DNA from: Sapria himalayana
Lineage: Eukaryota; Streptophyta; Magnoliopsida; Malpighiales; Rafflesiaceae
Assembly (NCBI GenBank): GCA_029783825.1
Contig: JAREIK010002984.1
Location: forward strand, 161,022-225,021
Reading direction: 5' to 3'
DNA: 64,000 bases
How positions within the stretch are numbered: the first letter of the stretch is position 1; every line of letters begins with the position of its first letter. A program made the position numbers and the translations under genes. The notes beneath the pieces are model-generated. The model searched no databases. It was not told where the DNA came from and saw nothing but the letters and a program-made list of their open reading frames with translations. Of this stretch, positions 40,224-53,139 are shown one piece after another.

Positions 40224-40486
40224 CTTTTGCCACATCTTTAGTAATCTCGAGCCTCTTGATCCAATTGGTACTTTCTCCATTGGTGAATTGTCCTATCAAC
40301 ATTACGTGCATTAATGACTGCCTCAGTTGATATCATTGTACTTTATATAAGATTTGAGTTACCATAAATATGCTCCTTCAATGTTCCATTGTGCATGAAC
40401 TCATAAACAAGCATACTGCCTCCCACTTGAAAATACCCAATCAATTGCACTAATTTTCTATGATGTATTCTTTCAAGTATAGGCAT
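40224..40486 (-). pseudogene. Receptor-like protein kinase exon fragment
   Basis: On the minus strand a 263-bp piece between a TTTTATAG acceptor and an AAAG/GTATTT donor reads LERIHHRKLVQLIGYFQ, then SMLVYEFMHNGTLKEHIYG, then (after a stop and frame slips) NWIKRLEITKDVAKG. These are kinase subdomains III-VI of plant leucine-rich-repeat receptor kinases (HRNLV-LGY, LVYEFM-NGTL-EHL, W-RLEIA-D-AKG). The exon end after AKG is a usual intron site in that group. The rest of the kinase is absent, so this is a gene fragment within the CACTA region. It would not fold as a kinase. Confidence 0.8.
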
Positions 40487-41279
40487 CTATAAAAGATGCA
40501 AAAATGGTCCAAACAACAATTAACATCTATAATTTTTTGATAAGAATAAAGAAGATATTTTAGCATTGTGCATTAACCTAGGAGTTATCATGGATAAAAA
40601 AATAATATATGATTATGTTTTTATTGTTGAGATATGTTTCTAGTTTGTATATAGTTTAGTCAATGAGTTACTCATTGTGTTCAGGGTGCTCCAATCTCAT
40701 AGGTTATATTTATTCATGCATCATGGTTAAAAAAGTCGCATTATTTCATTTTTACTTTCTAACATGATATCAATGACCCAGACCACTAGAACTTTAAAAA
40801 AATTAAAAAAAAAATTTTTCTTAGAGAAAGAAATAGTGAAAATTAGTTAAGAGAAGTCATTGTTAAACTTGTTGTTCAAACCATAAAAGAGCCTAAGGGT
40901 TAAAGCTATAAAAAATAAGAGAATTACCAAAGGTGCAAACTTATTCCATGGCAGATTTGCTTAGGAAAGTGTAATGAAATATGAGAGCAAGAAAAATCAT
41001 TATTCATATCCTATTTTTATCATTTATTATAAATTAAATTTGAATGAAACATAAAAAGAAGCCCATGAACACATGATATTCATCCATTATATGCACGAAA
41101 ATGAATAAAAAGAGTGCATTAGTTTGCATAAAGCATGTAAAACATTATAACGATGATTTCTCCATCAGGTGGATTGGGCTAAGGATTTAGACTTGTTCAT
41201 CTCCATGATGCACCATTCATGACCATCTCATCCAACATAAAATGTGTCTTTTCCAATTGAAACATCGATTCAAAAAAAA
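40487..41279. other. No gene recognised
   Basis: AT-rich single-copy-looking DNA between the kinase exon and the satellite. Short open frames only. The part next to 40486 may be intron of the kinase fragment. Confidence 0.4.
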
Positions 41280-41369
41280 AAGTCTAAATATGTATTCATA
41301 TATTTAAATCTATATATTTGTTTATAACTTTGTATACATTTATGTATAACTACTTTTAACTACTTGTAT

Positions 41370-41408
<39 letters not shown>

Positions 41409-44155
41409 ACTATATATAACTCTATTTTTAACTATATATATTATAGGTATAAGAACATATTACTATAAATAATTGTCTTTGACTATATGTATAACTAAAA
41501 AAATATTATGGCTATAAGGGTAGTTCACACACAGCAAAGCCAACTGAACGGACACAGAGTGAAGCTTCAACAGGTTCACAGAGTGGTAAGAGAATAATAG
41601 TTATAATTATGCATGATATTGCCGGTTTTGGGGTGTTAATGATGCAGGAGGAGACTGAATATACACCTCCTAGCAATAAGGTATCAACGGGGCAGCGAAA
41701 AGGGTCTGTTGAATGAAGAGATTAAGGCATCAGCGGGGCAGCTGAAGGAGACCTGTCAAGTAGGCGGGCTCGGTAAGGCATCAACGGGGCAGGGAAATAG
41801 CCCAGAAAAGATTACAACCATAAAGTTATCAAATTGATAATGCAGTACCGAGAAGTGATGTTGAAAATGTATAGTTATCCAATTCAAAGAGCCAAATAAA
41901 GTTATGAAAGGCAGGAAAAGATTACAAACATAACTTGAACAAAATAGTCTAGAAAAGTGCATCAAAATTAGCAAACATACTTCATAATGCATACTTAAAA
42001 GAAGAGAGTTAAAAGCATGATTTCATAGAGCTAGGTTTTATTTCTTTTTTGAGAAAGGGTGTAAAAGGGAAAAAGGGTAGTATTAGTTTGTACAAATGGT
42101 ATTCCTCCGCCAAAAGAGAGGGCATAATAATAAAACAAACCTTGAAAAAAAAAACTAAAAAAATATTATAAATAACTATATTTAAATATATAATTAACAA
42201 CATATATTTAATATACATTTTAATATATTATTATATAAAAATATATTTTATTATATCTATACATATACATAACTATTAGTATAAATATATAAAATTATAT
42301 TAAAAAATATATGTACCTACATGTATAAATATAAGTATAATTATATATGTAACTATATATATAATCACATATAACTATATTTATAATTACATGTTAAACA
42401 ACATACAACATTATCTTTAACTATATGTGTATAACTATATATAAATATTTGTATAACTATGTTACACTGTATATAATTAAATATAACTATATTTGTAACT
42501 ATGTATACATATATGTATACATATATGTAAATTTATATATTTGTTTATAACTTTGTATATATTTATGTATAACTACATATAAATACTTGTATGAATATAT
42601 CTATATATATAACTATATGTTTAGCTATATATAACCCTATTTTTAACAATATATACTATTTGGTATAAGAACATATAACTATAAATAATTATCTTTGACT
42701 ACATGTATAACTATAAAAACATTATACATAACTATATTTAAATATATAATTAAAAACATATATTTATTATACATTTTAATATATTAGTATATCAAATGTA
42801 TTTTACTATTTCTATACCTATAGATAACTATATGCATACATATATAAAATTATATTAAAAAAGATATATACCTACATGTTAAATATAAGTATAACTATAT
42901 GTGTAACTATATGAATAACCACATGTAACCATATTTATAATTACTCGTATAACAACATACAACATTATGTTTAACTACATTTCTATAACTATATATAAAT
43001 ATTTGTATAACTCTGTAACATTTTATATAATTAAATAAAACTATATTTGTAACTATGTATACATATATATATAAATATATGTAAATCTATATATTTTTTT
43101 ATAACTTTGCATATATTTATGTATAACTACTTATAACTACTTGTATGAATATATCTATATATAACAATATTTTTAAATATATATAACTTTATTTTTAATT
43201 ATATATACTATAAGTATATGAACATATAACTATAAATAATTGTCTTTGATTACATGTATAACTATAAAAACATTATACATAATTATATTTAAATATATAA
43301 TTAATAACATATATTTATTATACATTTTCATATATTAGTATATAAAATGTATTTTACTATATCTATACCTATAGATAACTATATGTTTACATTTACAATT
43401 ATATGAAAAAATATATATACCTACATGTTAAATATAAGTATAACTATATGTGTAACTATATGAATAAACATATGTAACTATATTTATAATTACATGTATA
43501 ACGACATAAAACATTATGTTTAACTATATGTCTATAACTATATATAAATATTTGTATAGCTATGTAACACTCTATATAATTAAATAAAACTATATTTGTA
43601 CATATGTATACATATATATATATATATATATATAAATGTAATTCTATATATTTGTTTATAATTTTGCATACATTTATGTATAACTAATTATAACTAATTG
43701 TATGAATATATCTGTATACAACTATATGTTTAACTATATATAACTTTATTTTTAATTATATATACTATAGGTATAAGAACATATAACAATAAATAATTAT
43801 CTTTGTCTACATGTATAACTATAAAAATATTATACATAACTATATTTAAATATATAATTAACAACATATATTTAATATACATTTTTATATATTAGTATAT
43901 AAAAATGTATTTTACTATATCTATACCTATAGATTTCTATCTGTATAAATATATAAAATTATATGAACGAATAAATATACCTACATGTATAAATATATGT
44001 ATACCTATATATGTAACTACATGTATAACCACATGTAACTATATTTATAATTACATTTATAACAACATACGACATTATGTTTAACTATATGTGTATAACT
44101 ATTTATATATATTTGTATAACTATAAAAAACTCAATATAATTAAATATAACTAAT
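41280..44155. repeat. AT-rich satellite, unit about 550 bp, locus 2
   Basis: Same family as 1.82-3.22 kb. The phrase ataacc/ataatc-acat-ataactatatttataattac starts at 42361, 42915, 43464 and 44025, giving periods of about 554, 549 and 561 bp. An earlier partial unit (41280-41509) is split from the rest by a retroposon. Units differ by point changes and (TA)n length. The array stops abruptly at about 44155 inside a unit. Confidence 0.9.
41510..42152 (+). mobile_element. 643-bp retroposon sharing the LINE 3' tail
   Basis: Flanked by a perfect 17-bp target duplication AACTAAAAAAATATTAT (41493-41509 and 42153-42169), with a 3' A-run after ACAAACCTTG. The last 60-90 bp match the LINE end at 31.66 kb and the insert at 13.75 kb. 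CCTC 42104-42107 pairs with GAGG 42118-42121 around the same CGCCAAAAGA loop. The body carries AAGG(C/T)ATCA(A/G)CGGGGCAG three times (41678, 41724, 41775), a 46-51-bp repeat. No protein is recognisable. It could be a SINE-like rider or the 3' UTR of a different LINE. The target duplication restores an uninterrupted satellite unit when the insert is removed. Confidence 0.88.
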
Positions 44156-44340
44156 TGTGGCATTATTTCTTATCCTGACAATATTTTAGTAGCTAGTGGA
44201 GTTTGAACTTACAACCTCCAAGGAGGCTCACTTTTATCTCAAGATTCAATGTATCGAGCCTTTTGTTTTTGATGTGTCAATATATATATATACACATTTA
44301 ATTGATGTTTATAAAATATATGTATGTGTGTGTGTGTTTG

Positions 44341-44371
<31 letters not shown>

Positions 44372-45918
44372 TTATTTATTTATTTATTAATATAGTTTTT
44401 ATATATAAATATAATATATATATTAATATTGTTTTTTGTGTGTAGATATATATATTTTATTGAACACATGAAATAATGTTAAAAACTATCGATTAATATT
44501 CAAGCTCATTTAAATTCATTGAAAAAAACTAATACATGAATATTAACAAACAAATCAAGCATCATTGAACTTCATTGAATTTTAATTTTACTCATTTATT
44601 CATATTAAAAATTTGTTACATTTTAAAAAAATATTTAATAAATAAAATTAAATATAAATCATAAATATATATGGAATACATTTGTATATCTTCAAAATGC
44701 ATCAAAACACTTTGTTTTTGTTATTCTAATTGATTTTTGAGTATTAATACACATTATTACTAATAAATGAGAGTTGTTATAATATTATCATATGCTTATT
44801 TAAATAATATTGTAAAGCATTGGAATACAACAAAGATATTATTTTATCATTTTTATTTTATAGTCCCAAATTAAAATTAAATAACATTAAAAATTTTTAT
44901 TGCTACTCTCCACAAGACCATTGCATTTGCTAAGGGCATGTTTTGATTTTGCTGTTTTTTATTAGAAAATTCTTCTATTATCTTAATTATTACCATATAT
45001 CGCATTTTCCATTGAAATTATATAATAAATATTTGTGTCAGAATAATATTGTGTAAAGTATAGTTATTATCACAATAATATAAATAATCGAAGATCCTCC
45101 TCATGCACACAATATTAATCTGGATGTTCGTAGTAAATCATTACAAGTTCTAAAATCATTAATTACTAGTATATAATTGATGGTTATATCTTTAATTTTG
45201 TGAAATTAATAATTTCCCATTTTTCTTATTGATTAGGTATTAATTGAGGTGTATGTAAGTTTTCATAACCAAACAATCTTTTGATTGTAGTATTCCACCA
45301 AATAATTATAGTGTTAATGTCTATAATCATTTGTATCTCTAATCAGTTTAAATTTGTACGGCTAGAAATCTAAAATTGTACCTTGCTTCACATTTATGTT
45401 TTCTAGTTGAATACTTTGTATGATATATTTTTTAATTCAAAATATGTTTTAATTCATGTCCGAATTCTTCATTAATTCATTTTCCAAGAGTTCTTGGAAT
45501 TAGATCTCCATTCCATTAATTTATTCTTTTTTTTTATTTTTATATTCAAAGATAGTGTTGAATCATAGTAAAAATTGTGCTATTTGATCTTCATTGAGAA
45601 GTGAGAAGCTTACTCCTTTAAAATTTCATTTTATTTCTTTTTGCTTTCCTTTCTTGTCCATTCATATATTTTACTCCATTCATCTAGTAATAGCATGATA
45701 TCTATTAATCTTTACCATGCTAAAAATGCTTTATTTATTAAAGTAGATTTTGCAATTGTATTACCTTGATATTCACAATAATTAATATTTAAATATTCAT
45801 TTGTAAGTAATTTTATTAAATTATTAGTATATTTTGAAGTAATTATATGTTTTATTTTTAAATAATAATTGAGCATTATTCTTTGCAAATAAAATAGACA
45901 AAATGAGTTAGATCATCA
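44156..45918. other. AT-rich region upstream of the CACTA transposase, no gene recognised
   Basis: No convincing open frame. A mixed (TG)n/(TA)n microsatellite lies at about 44323-44370. No CACTA terminus was found here, so the 5' end of the plus-strand element is either lost or further upstream. Confidence 0.45.
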
Positions 45919-48900
45919 GTGGATGTACAAAAGGTTTATTTAATGGAATTTTGGATCAATTTTTTTTTGAGTAGGCTTGAAACTTTCATCAACTTAGTGG
46001 ATAGTCAATCAAAATGGATGGATGGAGAAAAAATTAAGTGTCCATGTAAGAACCACAAGTGTCAGAATATCCCATTTCATGATGTAAACACTATAAGATA
46101 TCATTTGGTTAAATATGGCTTTGTACCAAATTATTTTTTTTTGGATTTATTATGGGGAAAGTACAATCTCTCTGATTATTGATCAAAATGAGGGTACTGA
46201 ATTATTTGCATGTGGTGAAGAAGCATCATACACATACCATAGAATGATCATGGAAGCTACTGTTGCTGACTTCAATTTGGATTACATGGATGAACCACCA
46301 AAACATGAAGCTTAGAAATTTTACTAAATACTTAAAGCTACAGATAATGAGTCATGGCATGGCTATAAAACACATTCGCAATTGTCACTTGCGGCTTGAC
46401 TTATGAGCATGAATTAAAAAATGATATGTCTAAGAAATTATTTGATCATGTGACATAACTAATGAAGTAGATTGTTTTGGAAAATAATTTGGTCACTAAC
46501 AACTTTTACAACACTAAGAAGTTAGTACGTGGTATGAGTCTACTAGTATAAAAAATTGATTGTTGTTTCAATGGATGTATGTATATATTGAGGTGGTCAA
46601 AGTAATGTTATTAGCGATAAGTTTTGTGATAATCTATGGTTTAGGAAGGCACCTTGTTTTGTAGATATGTGACAAAAGATGAAAGTTGCATTTAAGAAGA
46701 TGTATTACTTTCCTTTAATTTTTCAATTATAGAGACTATATGCATTAAATGCTAAAGCAAATGATATGAGGTGGCATTATGAATATGAGTTTGAAGAAGG
46801 GATGATGTTTCTTCCATTAGATTCACTTTCTTGAAAGTATTTTAGTCATTTATATAAAGATTTTGCTGCTGAAAGTCAAAAAGTGAGATTAAGTATCTAC
46901 ACTGATTGATTTCAGCCATTTGGCCAATCTGGACAATAGTATTCAAATGGCCTGTGATAGTGACACCTTATAATTTACCTCTATGGTTGTGTATGAAGGA
47001 GCAATATATATTTTTGACAATTATGGTTCAAGGGCCAAAAAATCCGAAATACATGCTAGATGTTTTATTATAGCTTCTTATAGTAGTGTTAAATTATTTG
47101 TGGGATGTTGGCGTGAATACATATGAAATCTCAAAGAAGAAAAATTTTATTATGTGGGCAGCCCTTATGTGGATAGTAAGTGACTTTCCAGTATATTAAA
47201 TGTTGTCGGGTTGAAGTATTGCAAGATAATTTGCATACCCTTATTGCATGAAAAAGTCCGATGTATTTACTCTCAAATTCAGTGGTAAATAGTCATTGTT
47301 TGATAATCATCATAATTTTTTACTTATGAATCATTCATATGTAGAAATAGAAATGCATTCCAAAAAAATGCATTAGTGATAACAGTTGCACAAGCTATTC
47401 ATTCTGAAGATGATATTTTGGCAAAGATTCAGAGTTTAGGTATGAAGACACTAACTGAAAAGGATGCTATTGAAACTAATGGACCAATATGCAAAATATT
47501 TGGATGGAGGAAATCCGATATATTTTGGGACATGCCCTATTAGAAGTCCAATTTAATTCATAATAACTTGGATGTAATGAATATTTAAAAAATATGTTTG
47601 AAAATATTTTCAACATTATCCTTAATGTAGACGGAAAAACAAAAGACACTTTAAAATCAAAACAAGAGATGAATGATTAATTTCAGCATCCTGATTTAAA
47701 ATGAACGAGGCAACATGGAAAATTCTTTAATGCTTGTTACACACTTGATAATAGGCAAGAAAGATATTATGTGAATGGCTTAAAAATTTAAAATTTTATG
47801 ATGGATATGTGTCAAATATGGGTAGATGTGTGGATATGAAGAATCTTAAGTTATTTGGAATGAAAAAACATAACTATCATGTATTTATGCAAAGATTAAT
47901 AATAATTGTATTCCATGAATTACTTACCCTTTGTGTTTGGAAGGTCCTTACAGAATTTAGTTTGTTCTTCAAATAGCTTACTACAACCACAATCAAAATA
48001 GATAACAAAGTGAGGCTGGAGACTGGCATACCACTTATTCTTTGTAAGCTTAAACAAATATTCCCACAGAGCTTCTTTGACTCAGTGGAGCATTTTCCGG
48101 TTCATTTGGCATATGAAGCCATGATAGCAGGGCTAGTACAATACAGGTGAATTTATCCTTTTGAAAGGTAGATACATAAAAGTAGCTATGTTTTATTATT
48201 TCAAATATAAAGTTATATTGTAATTTAATATAATTGAAACCTAACATTTTTATTGTTCGCATCTTCATAAGTTGAAATTGAATGTTAGAAACAAGGAAAA
48301 AGTTGAAAGTTTAATTTGCAATGCATATTTAGTAGAATAAGCATCATCTTTTTGTTCTTATTATTTTGAGGATCATGTCAATACAAAGAATAGAAATGTG
48401 TCTCGAATTGATGAATGTCATGTGCTGCTAGAAGATGATTTTGTGGACAAGTTATATATCTTCAAGCACCCTGGAAGAGCATTTGGAAGAGCAACGAAAA
48501 GATGTATGACAAATGAAGAGTACAAAGCACCTCAGAGCTACGTATTACTTAATTGTTAGAAGGTTGCACCATATATTGAGTATCTATACCCAAAATGGTC
48601 GTAGGTTTAATAATAGTTAAAATTGATTTACATATTTCTTCCTCTGTTTATATTTGTGTAGTATTTATGTTGAGCAATTAAAAAACATGCAACCAATAAT
48701 TTCCAACCATGAGGATTATTGTATGCTAGAAATAGAATTTCTGAATTGGTTCAAAAACAATGTGAAAATTATTAAGTTTAAATTGTTGAATTATTTAATT
48801 TATTAGTATCTTTTAGTTTTTAACATCATTTGTATAATTTATGCAACAAGAAAATGATCCTTCAAATAGAAATTCTAATATTTTCATTCAGAATCTAAGT

Positions 48901-49600
48901 AAATGCCCATTTAGATATGTGACAACCTATCTTGGGTATTTTGTCAATTGATATAAATTTCACACAATTATGCACGGTTCTTCTAAAGCAACAATGTATA
49001 GTGGTGTATGGATTAAAGGCTCAATTTATAGTGCAGATGAGATTGATTATCACGGTCACCTCACATAAGTTATTGAGTTGGAATATCCTGGACTTGAAAA
49101 TAACAAGATTGTATTATTAAAGTACGAGTGGTTTGATCCTACATGAAATATGGGTACAAAGATTCATTTGGATTATAAGCTAGTTGATTTTACCTATAAA
49201 CGTAGATATAATCGATATGTGCCATTTATTATGGTAGTTCAAGCTGCTTGAGTATATTATTGTACATATCCATGTTTATCTCATGATAAGAAAGACTAGT
49301 GCGTTATTTGCAAAATTAAAGCTCGATCAAATTTTAAAGTACCAACATTTCAAGAAAGAAGTGCAAACATAGCTATTTCACTGGCGTTCCAATAAGATGA
49401 CATTAATAAAATTGTGCTTGTGCATGTAGATGAAGATCCTATAAATTTATGTGACTAAAATAGTGGCCTAAAAGAAATTGAAGATGAATAATTTCTATCT
49501 GAAGATGAGTTGGAACTTCCATCAGAATCAGACGAAATGACAGTAGATCCATTGGAGGATGACAGTGATGCCGATAATTTAATTGTGTTGATTATTTTAT
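45919..49600 (+). pseudogene. En/Spm-type CACTA transposase (TnpD/TPase-like), decayed
   Basis: The domain order of the plant CACTA transposase is readable across frames. Transposase-associated domain, 45919-46182: SKWMDGEKIKCPCKNHKCQN then HLVKYGFVPNYFF. N-terminal transposase, 46330-46600: YKTHSQLSLAA, KIDCCFNGCM. Core (Transposase_21-like), 46700-47220: YFPLIFQL, ANDMRWHYEYEFEEGMMF, LPLWLCMKEQYIFLTIMVQG, VSDFPVY; then FWDMPY and HNNLDVM near 47535-47580. DUF4218-like part, 48030-48170: ILCKLKQIFPQSFFDSVEHF, AGLVQYRWIYPFER. An intron-like gap follows, then VRNKEKVESLICNAYLVE near 48280. DUF4216-like end, 48900-49260: IELEYPGLENNKIVLLKYEW, then YVPFIMVVQAA. Many stops and shifts; no activity expected. 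In living elements this protein cuts the CACTA termini. Confidence 0.9.
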
Positions 49601-49719
49601 AATATTATACTAACAAAGACTTTTTATATTTTGTTGAAATCTATTGGTGTGTATTATTCTAAAATGCATGGTAGTTCATCATATCTCTCTTATTTGTTCT
49701 ATGTTTTTTATTTTTTGTA

Positions 49720-51690
49720 TAGTTGAGGGCACCTAAAGGACGTGTTCGTGGTGGAGGTGGATGTGGAGGTAGAAATGGATGAAATTCATCTTGTATTTTA
49801 CATCCTGTTGCAAATTTAGTACCATCTCATACCTATATTATCCAGACTTCAACAGCACAATAACCATCTCCATCATCATCATCATCATCTTTGACACCTT
49901 TACCATTACCTTTATTAGATATAAGCCCACCACCCATTGTCCTTCCTGCACACACTTTTTATCTATCATTAATTTCTACACCACCTTTTACACCGATAGT
50001 TCCCCCATTTACAATACCATCGACATCATAAAATGTTATGCCTTCCTATGCATTCAGTGCTAAGTTAGTAATTGAGATTGTGGATGGGAGGTATAATAAA
50101 TATCTAAATATTAGTTGAATAAAAAATTATGATGTTTCTTTTAGTAGTTTTTTTATATATAGTATTGATTTTCTTGTTTCAATGTTATTTATTTATTTGT
50201 ATAGTATTATTCCATCCCACAAGTGTTCGGTTATAATTACAAATTATTTCAATAAAATGATCGATTCTAAAGCATTCTCATGAAAGAATGTTTTAGAATC
50301 GATAACAAAGTCTAATTTTAATGACTTTCATGTAAAAATAATGAAATAAAAGCATTTAAAATTATTTACATAATTAGTTAACTAATATGTTGGTTATTAT
50401 TCAAGAGGTAAATAATAATGTCATTATTATTAATAATTTTTTTTTGTGATTTTTCTATATATAGAATCATTGCACATGGGCACCCAAATTTGATAGAAAT
50501 ATAAAGCTATTGTGGGAGAGCAAAGCTATTAATGGTATTCAGATTTTATCCATAAATTGAAGAATCTAAATGTTAGGCTTGAGTTTATATTCAGGATGAC
50601 TAGCCTGTGTAGCTTAAGCATTAGGAGGAGCCAGCTGTGAAGAAAAAAATTAAAGATTTCCGGCAAAAATCGATGGACCCAGGTAGCCAGACTAGGTACA
50701 AGATTATCTCACCACACAGGAGGGTCAAAGTCGAGCATTGAGTATGCTCGAGATTTAGTACAATTTTAAAGTTTCAAATATTTATATATTAAATAGTATC
50801 CTAATAGTCTGAATAAATCAAATATGTGCATAGTTTTAATAATTTTGTTTAAATTTTTTAACATTTTTTTGACTTTATAAATACAAACTCTAGGCCAGAG
50901 AATTGGGTCAAGATCCCAATTTTTATGAGATTTTAATGAGGATGCATGTGAAGAAAGTGGATGGTTAGTTTATTGACAATAAGTCTTAGATGATTGCTAT
51001 AAGAATCTATTATATTATTAAAATTTTATATTACTATAGTAAATTTTGAAAGTAGTTTGGAATCCAAAATATTAAATTTATTTTATGTATATTTAGAAGA
51101 GTATTTTTTTTCTATTTTTTCACAGGAACTCATGGAGGAAAGTGTGAGATCTGCTTCTCAACAAGTAGAGGGTTCTATGTATCATCAACCAATTGACTAT
51201 GATCCTATCTATTTGGAGATCATAAGAGGTCATAAGAAGCAATAAGTGCATGACATCGGCTCGAAGGGAGTAACATTTTGTTGTAGCAGTTATGCTTCTA
51301 ATTCATTTGTCATAGTAATGGTGGGTGAGGGGGTCAAAAATTTGTTTTGGAAACAAATAAACATTTTGAAGTTATGGAGACCAAAAGAAAGAGAATGATG
51401 AGTAGATTTCTCATTTTAAAGAAAAATACAGGAAATGAAAAAAGAGAAGGATGGGAAGATTACTCATTGGAAGGAAGAAGTGCAACAAATGAAAGAAATG
51501 AATGAAGAGATGAAAGAAATGAATGATGAGATGAAAGAAATTAAGAATGTAATCCAATAGTAGATGTCCTATATGGAGTCATAGTTAGTGGCCTTGACAT
51601 GATAGATAACATTCTGAGATCTAGCTACAAAACTATGCAGGAAAACTAGCACAAATACATCAACTAATTATGAGGATGAATTTGTATCAG
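49720..51690 (+). pseudogene. CACTA TnpA-like second gene (Ptta/En/Spm type), decayed
   Basis: Follows the transposase on the same strand, as in En/Spm elements. It opens with a Gly/Arg stretch (APKGRVRGGGGCGGRNG, about 49735-49780) and a Pro/Ser/Thr-rich region (49860-50030). The conserved plant Ptta/En/Spm block comes next: MDPGSQTRYKIISPHRRVK near 50670-50740, then ARELGQDPNFYEILMRMHVK and KVDG near 50893-50965, FIDNKS, and later ELMEESVRSAS (51126 on). The C-terminal coiled coil (EEVQQMKEMNEEMKEMNDEM) is near 51470-51540. Gaps between blocks look like introns. Several TAG stops (for example G-stop-FID) break it. The coiled-coil end is also found on the minus strand at 16.3 and 39.6 kb. 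Confidence 0.82.
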
Positions 51691-52314
51691 AATTATTTCT
51701 GAACTATTTTTGATTTTTGTCTATGTGTAGCTAAATAGGGTGAGACTTTTTTGGTCGCATCATTTTTCTTTATTATGGTTTTTTCTTTGCTTTGCCGAAT
51801 AACCTAATCGTGAATCTTTGTAAGAAATTTGATGTGAGATGCACGAATAAATTCTGGTTCAAAGCCTTCAGACATTATCACGGTCCTTCCTATGGATGAG
51901 TTCCATATTTACTAATCTCTACTAGATCAAAAAGAGGCTGAGCTATTATTATCTTCATTATTTCTAAAATATTTTATTCTTGTACTTTCTCTCTCTCTAA
52001 ACATCATTGCTGACCATCTTTTAGATATTGTTGAAGTTGTATGACTATCTTTTGAGATTCATGTTTGTTCATGTTTATAGTTACTATTTTTATATATCTG
52101 TGAATGTTTTTTGTTTTAATGGAGTGCATATTGTATTTATGGAGTGCATATTGTTTTTATGGAGTGCAATTTGAATTGTTTACAGACATGGATGTGTATG
52201 ACAATGAACTATTCTATAGTTATGGTGTCGCATACAACGAAGTGATGGTGATTACTTCGAACTAAGAGAAGAACCATATCGCAGTAAAAACTATAGGGTT
52301 TATGGACTAACACA
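51691..52314. other. No gene recognised; short 20-bp tandem repeat inside
   Basis: AT-rich DNA downstream of the TnpA-like gene. GGAGTGCATATTGT(A/T)TTTAT is repeated at exact 20-bp spacing from 52121, 52141 and 52161. Confidence 0.6.
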
Positions 52315-52500
52315 ATGAAGAAACATTCTAGGAAAGCCACACGAGAGCATGGTGCTGCGGGGAGTGGCGGGGTAGAGCAACCCCCTTATATGCCTTGGGA
52401 TTGGGAAATAGTTCTGGTTGCAGGGAGGCAGGATGTGAACTTTGATGCGCCTAGTATGGCTCGTGGCTTGTCTTCCAGGTTTTCTTCTAAGAGTTTTTAG
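52315..52500 (+). other. Small open frame, product not recognised
   Basis: A 61-codon frame with ordinary amino-acid use (GAAGSGGVEQPPYMPWDWE, then GRQDVNFDAPSMARGLSSRF), G+C-richer than its neighbours. This suggests another captured host exon rather than transposon sequence. I cannot name a family. It has no visible splice sites that settle its limits. Confidence 0.35.
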
Positions 52501-52639
52501 ATATATTTTCGAAAATTCAAATAATATTTGAATTTCTTATTAATGTTGATAGTGATGTTTTGTGCATTCTTTGTGAAGTATAAATGGAATAATACTTTAC
52601 CTGTTGTTCTATATTATATCCATACCTACTGTTCTATAT

Positions 52640-52790
52640 CTATAAGACATCCATATATACTGTAGTGTATATGTATATATACTACAATATATATGTACAT
52701 ATATACTATAGTATATATGTACATTTATACTCGGTATATGTACATATACACTACAATATTATATGTACATATATACTGTATATAACTATC
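52640..52790. repeat. AT-rich palindromic repeat, relative of 4.93-5.07 kb
   Basis: TATATACTACAATATATATG, TATACTATAGTATATATGTA and ATACACTACAATATTATATG form overlapping dyads. The words tactacaatatta, gtacatatatact and cggtatatgtac match the palindrome at 4.93-5.07 kb. Confidence 0.65.
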
Positions 52791-53139
52791 TTATTGATGA
52801 GCACGATAGTTGTGATATTGCTTATGTTTTTCTAGGTGCCATGTTCTCTACTTAACCAAAAATTTTATTTTTTTGGTAATGACCATTTCTATGCATCAAT
52901 AGTACAGTTGAACTAGAAAGGTATAATATATTGACAAGATAAAGAAATATATAAAGATAATGAAATAGTGTGTGCGGGTGTGTTTGTTTGGACACATATA
53001 GTTATACTATATTCATGTTGTATGCATATATATTGCATATATACATGCCTATGCATTTTTAAGTAAATATAAAAAAATATCTGATGCATACATGCATGAA
53101 AGCACCATTCATTAGTTTTTTTATTCCTGAATATTGCAG

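Noticed and set aside
44188..44265. tRNA-like or SINE head on the minus strand (GTTCAAACTCC resembles a B box near CCTCCTTGGAGG)
   Set aside because: No convincing A box at the right distance, no cloverleaf and no 3' tail. One box-like word in AT-rich DNA is not enough.
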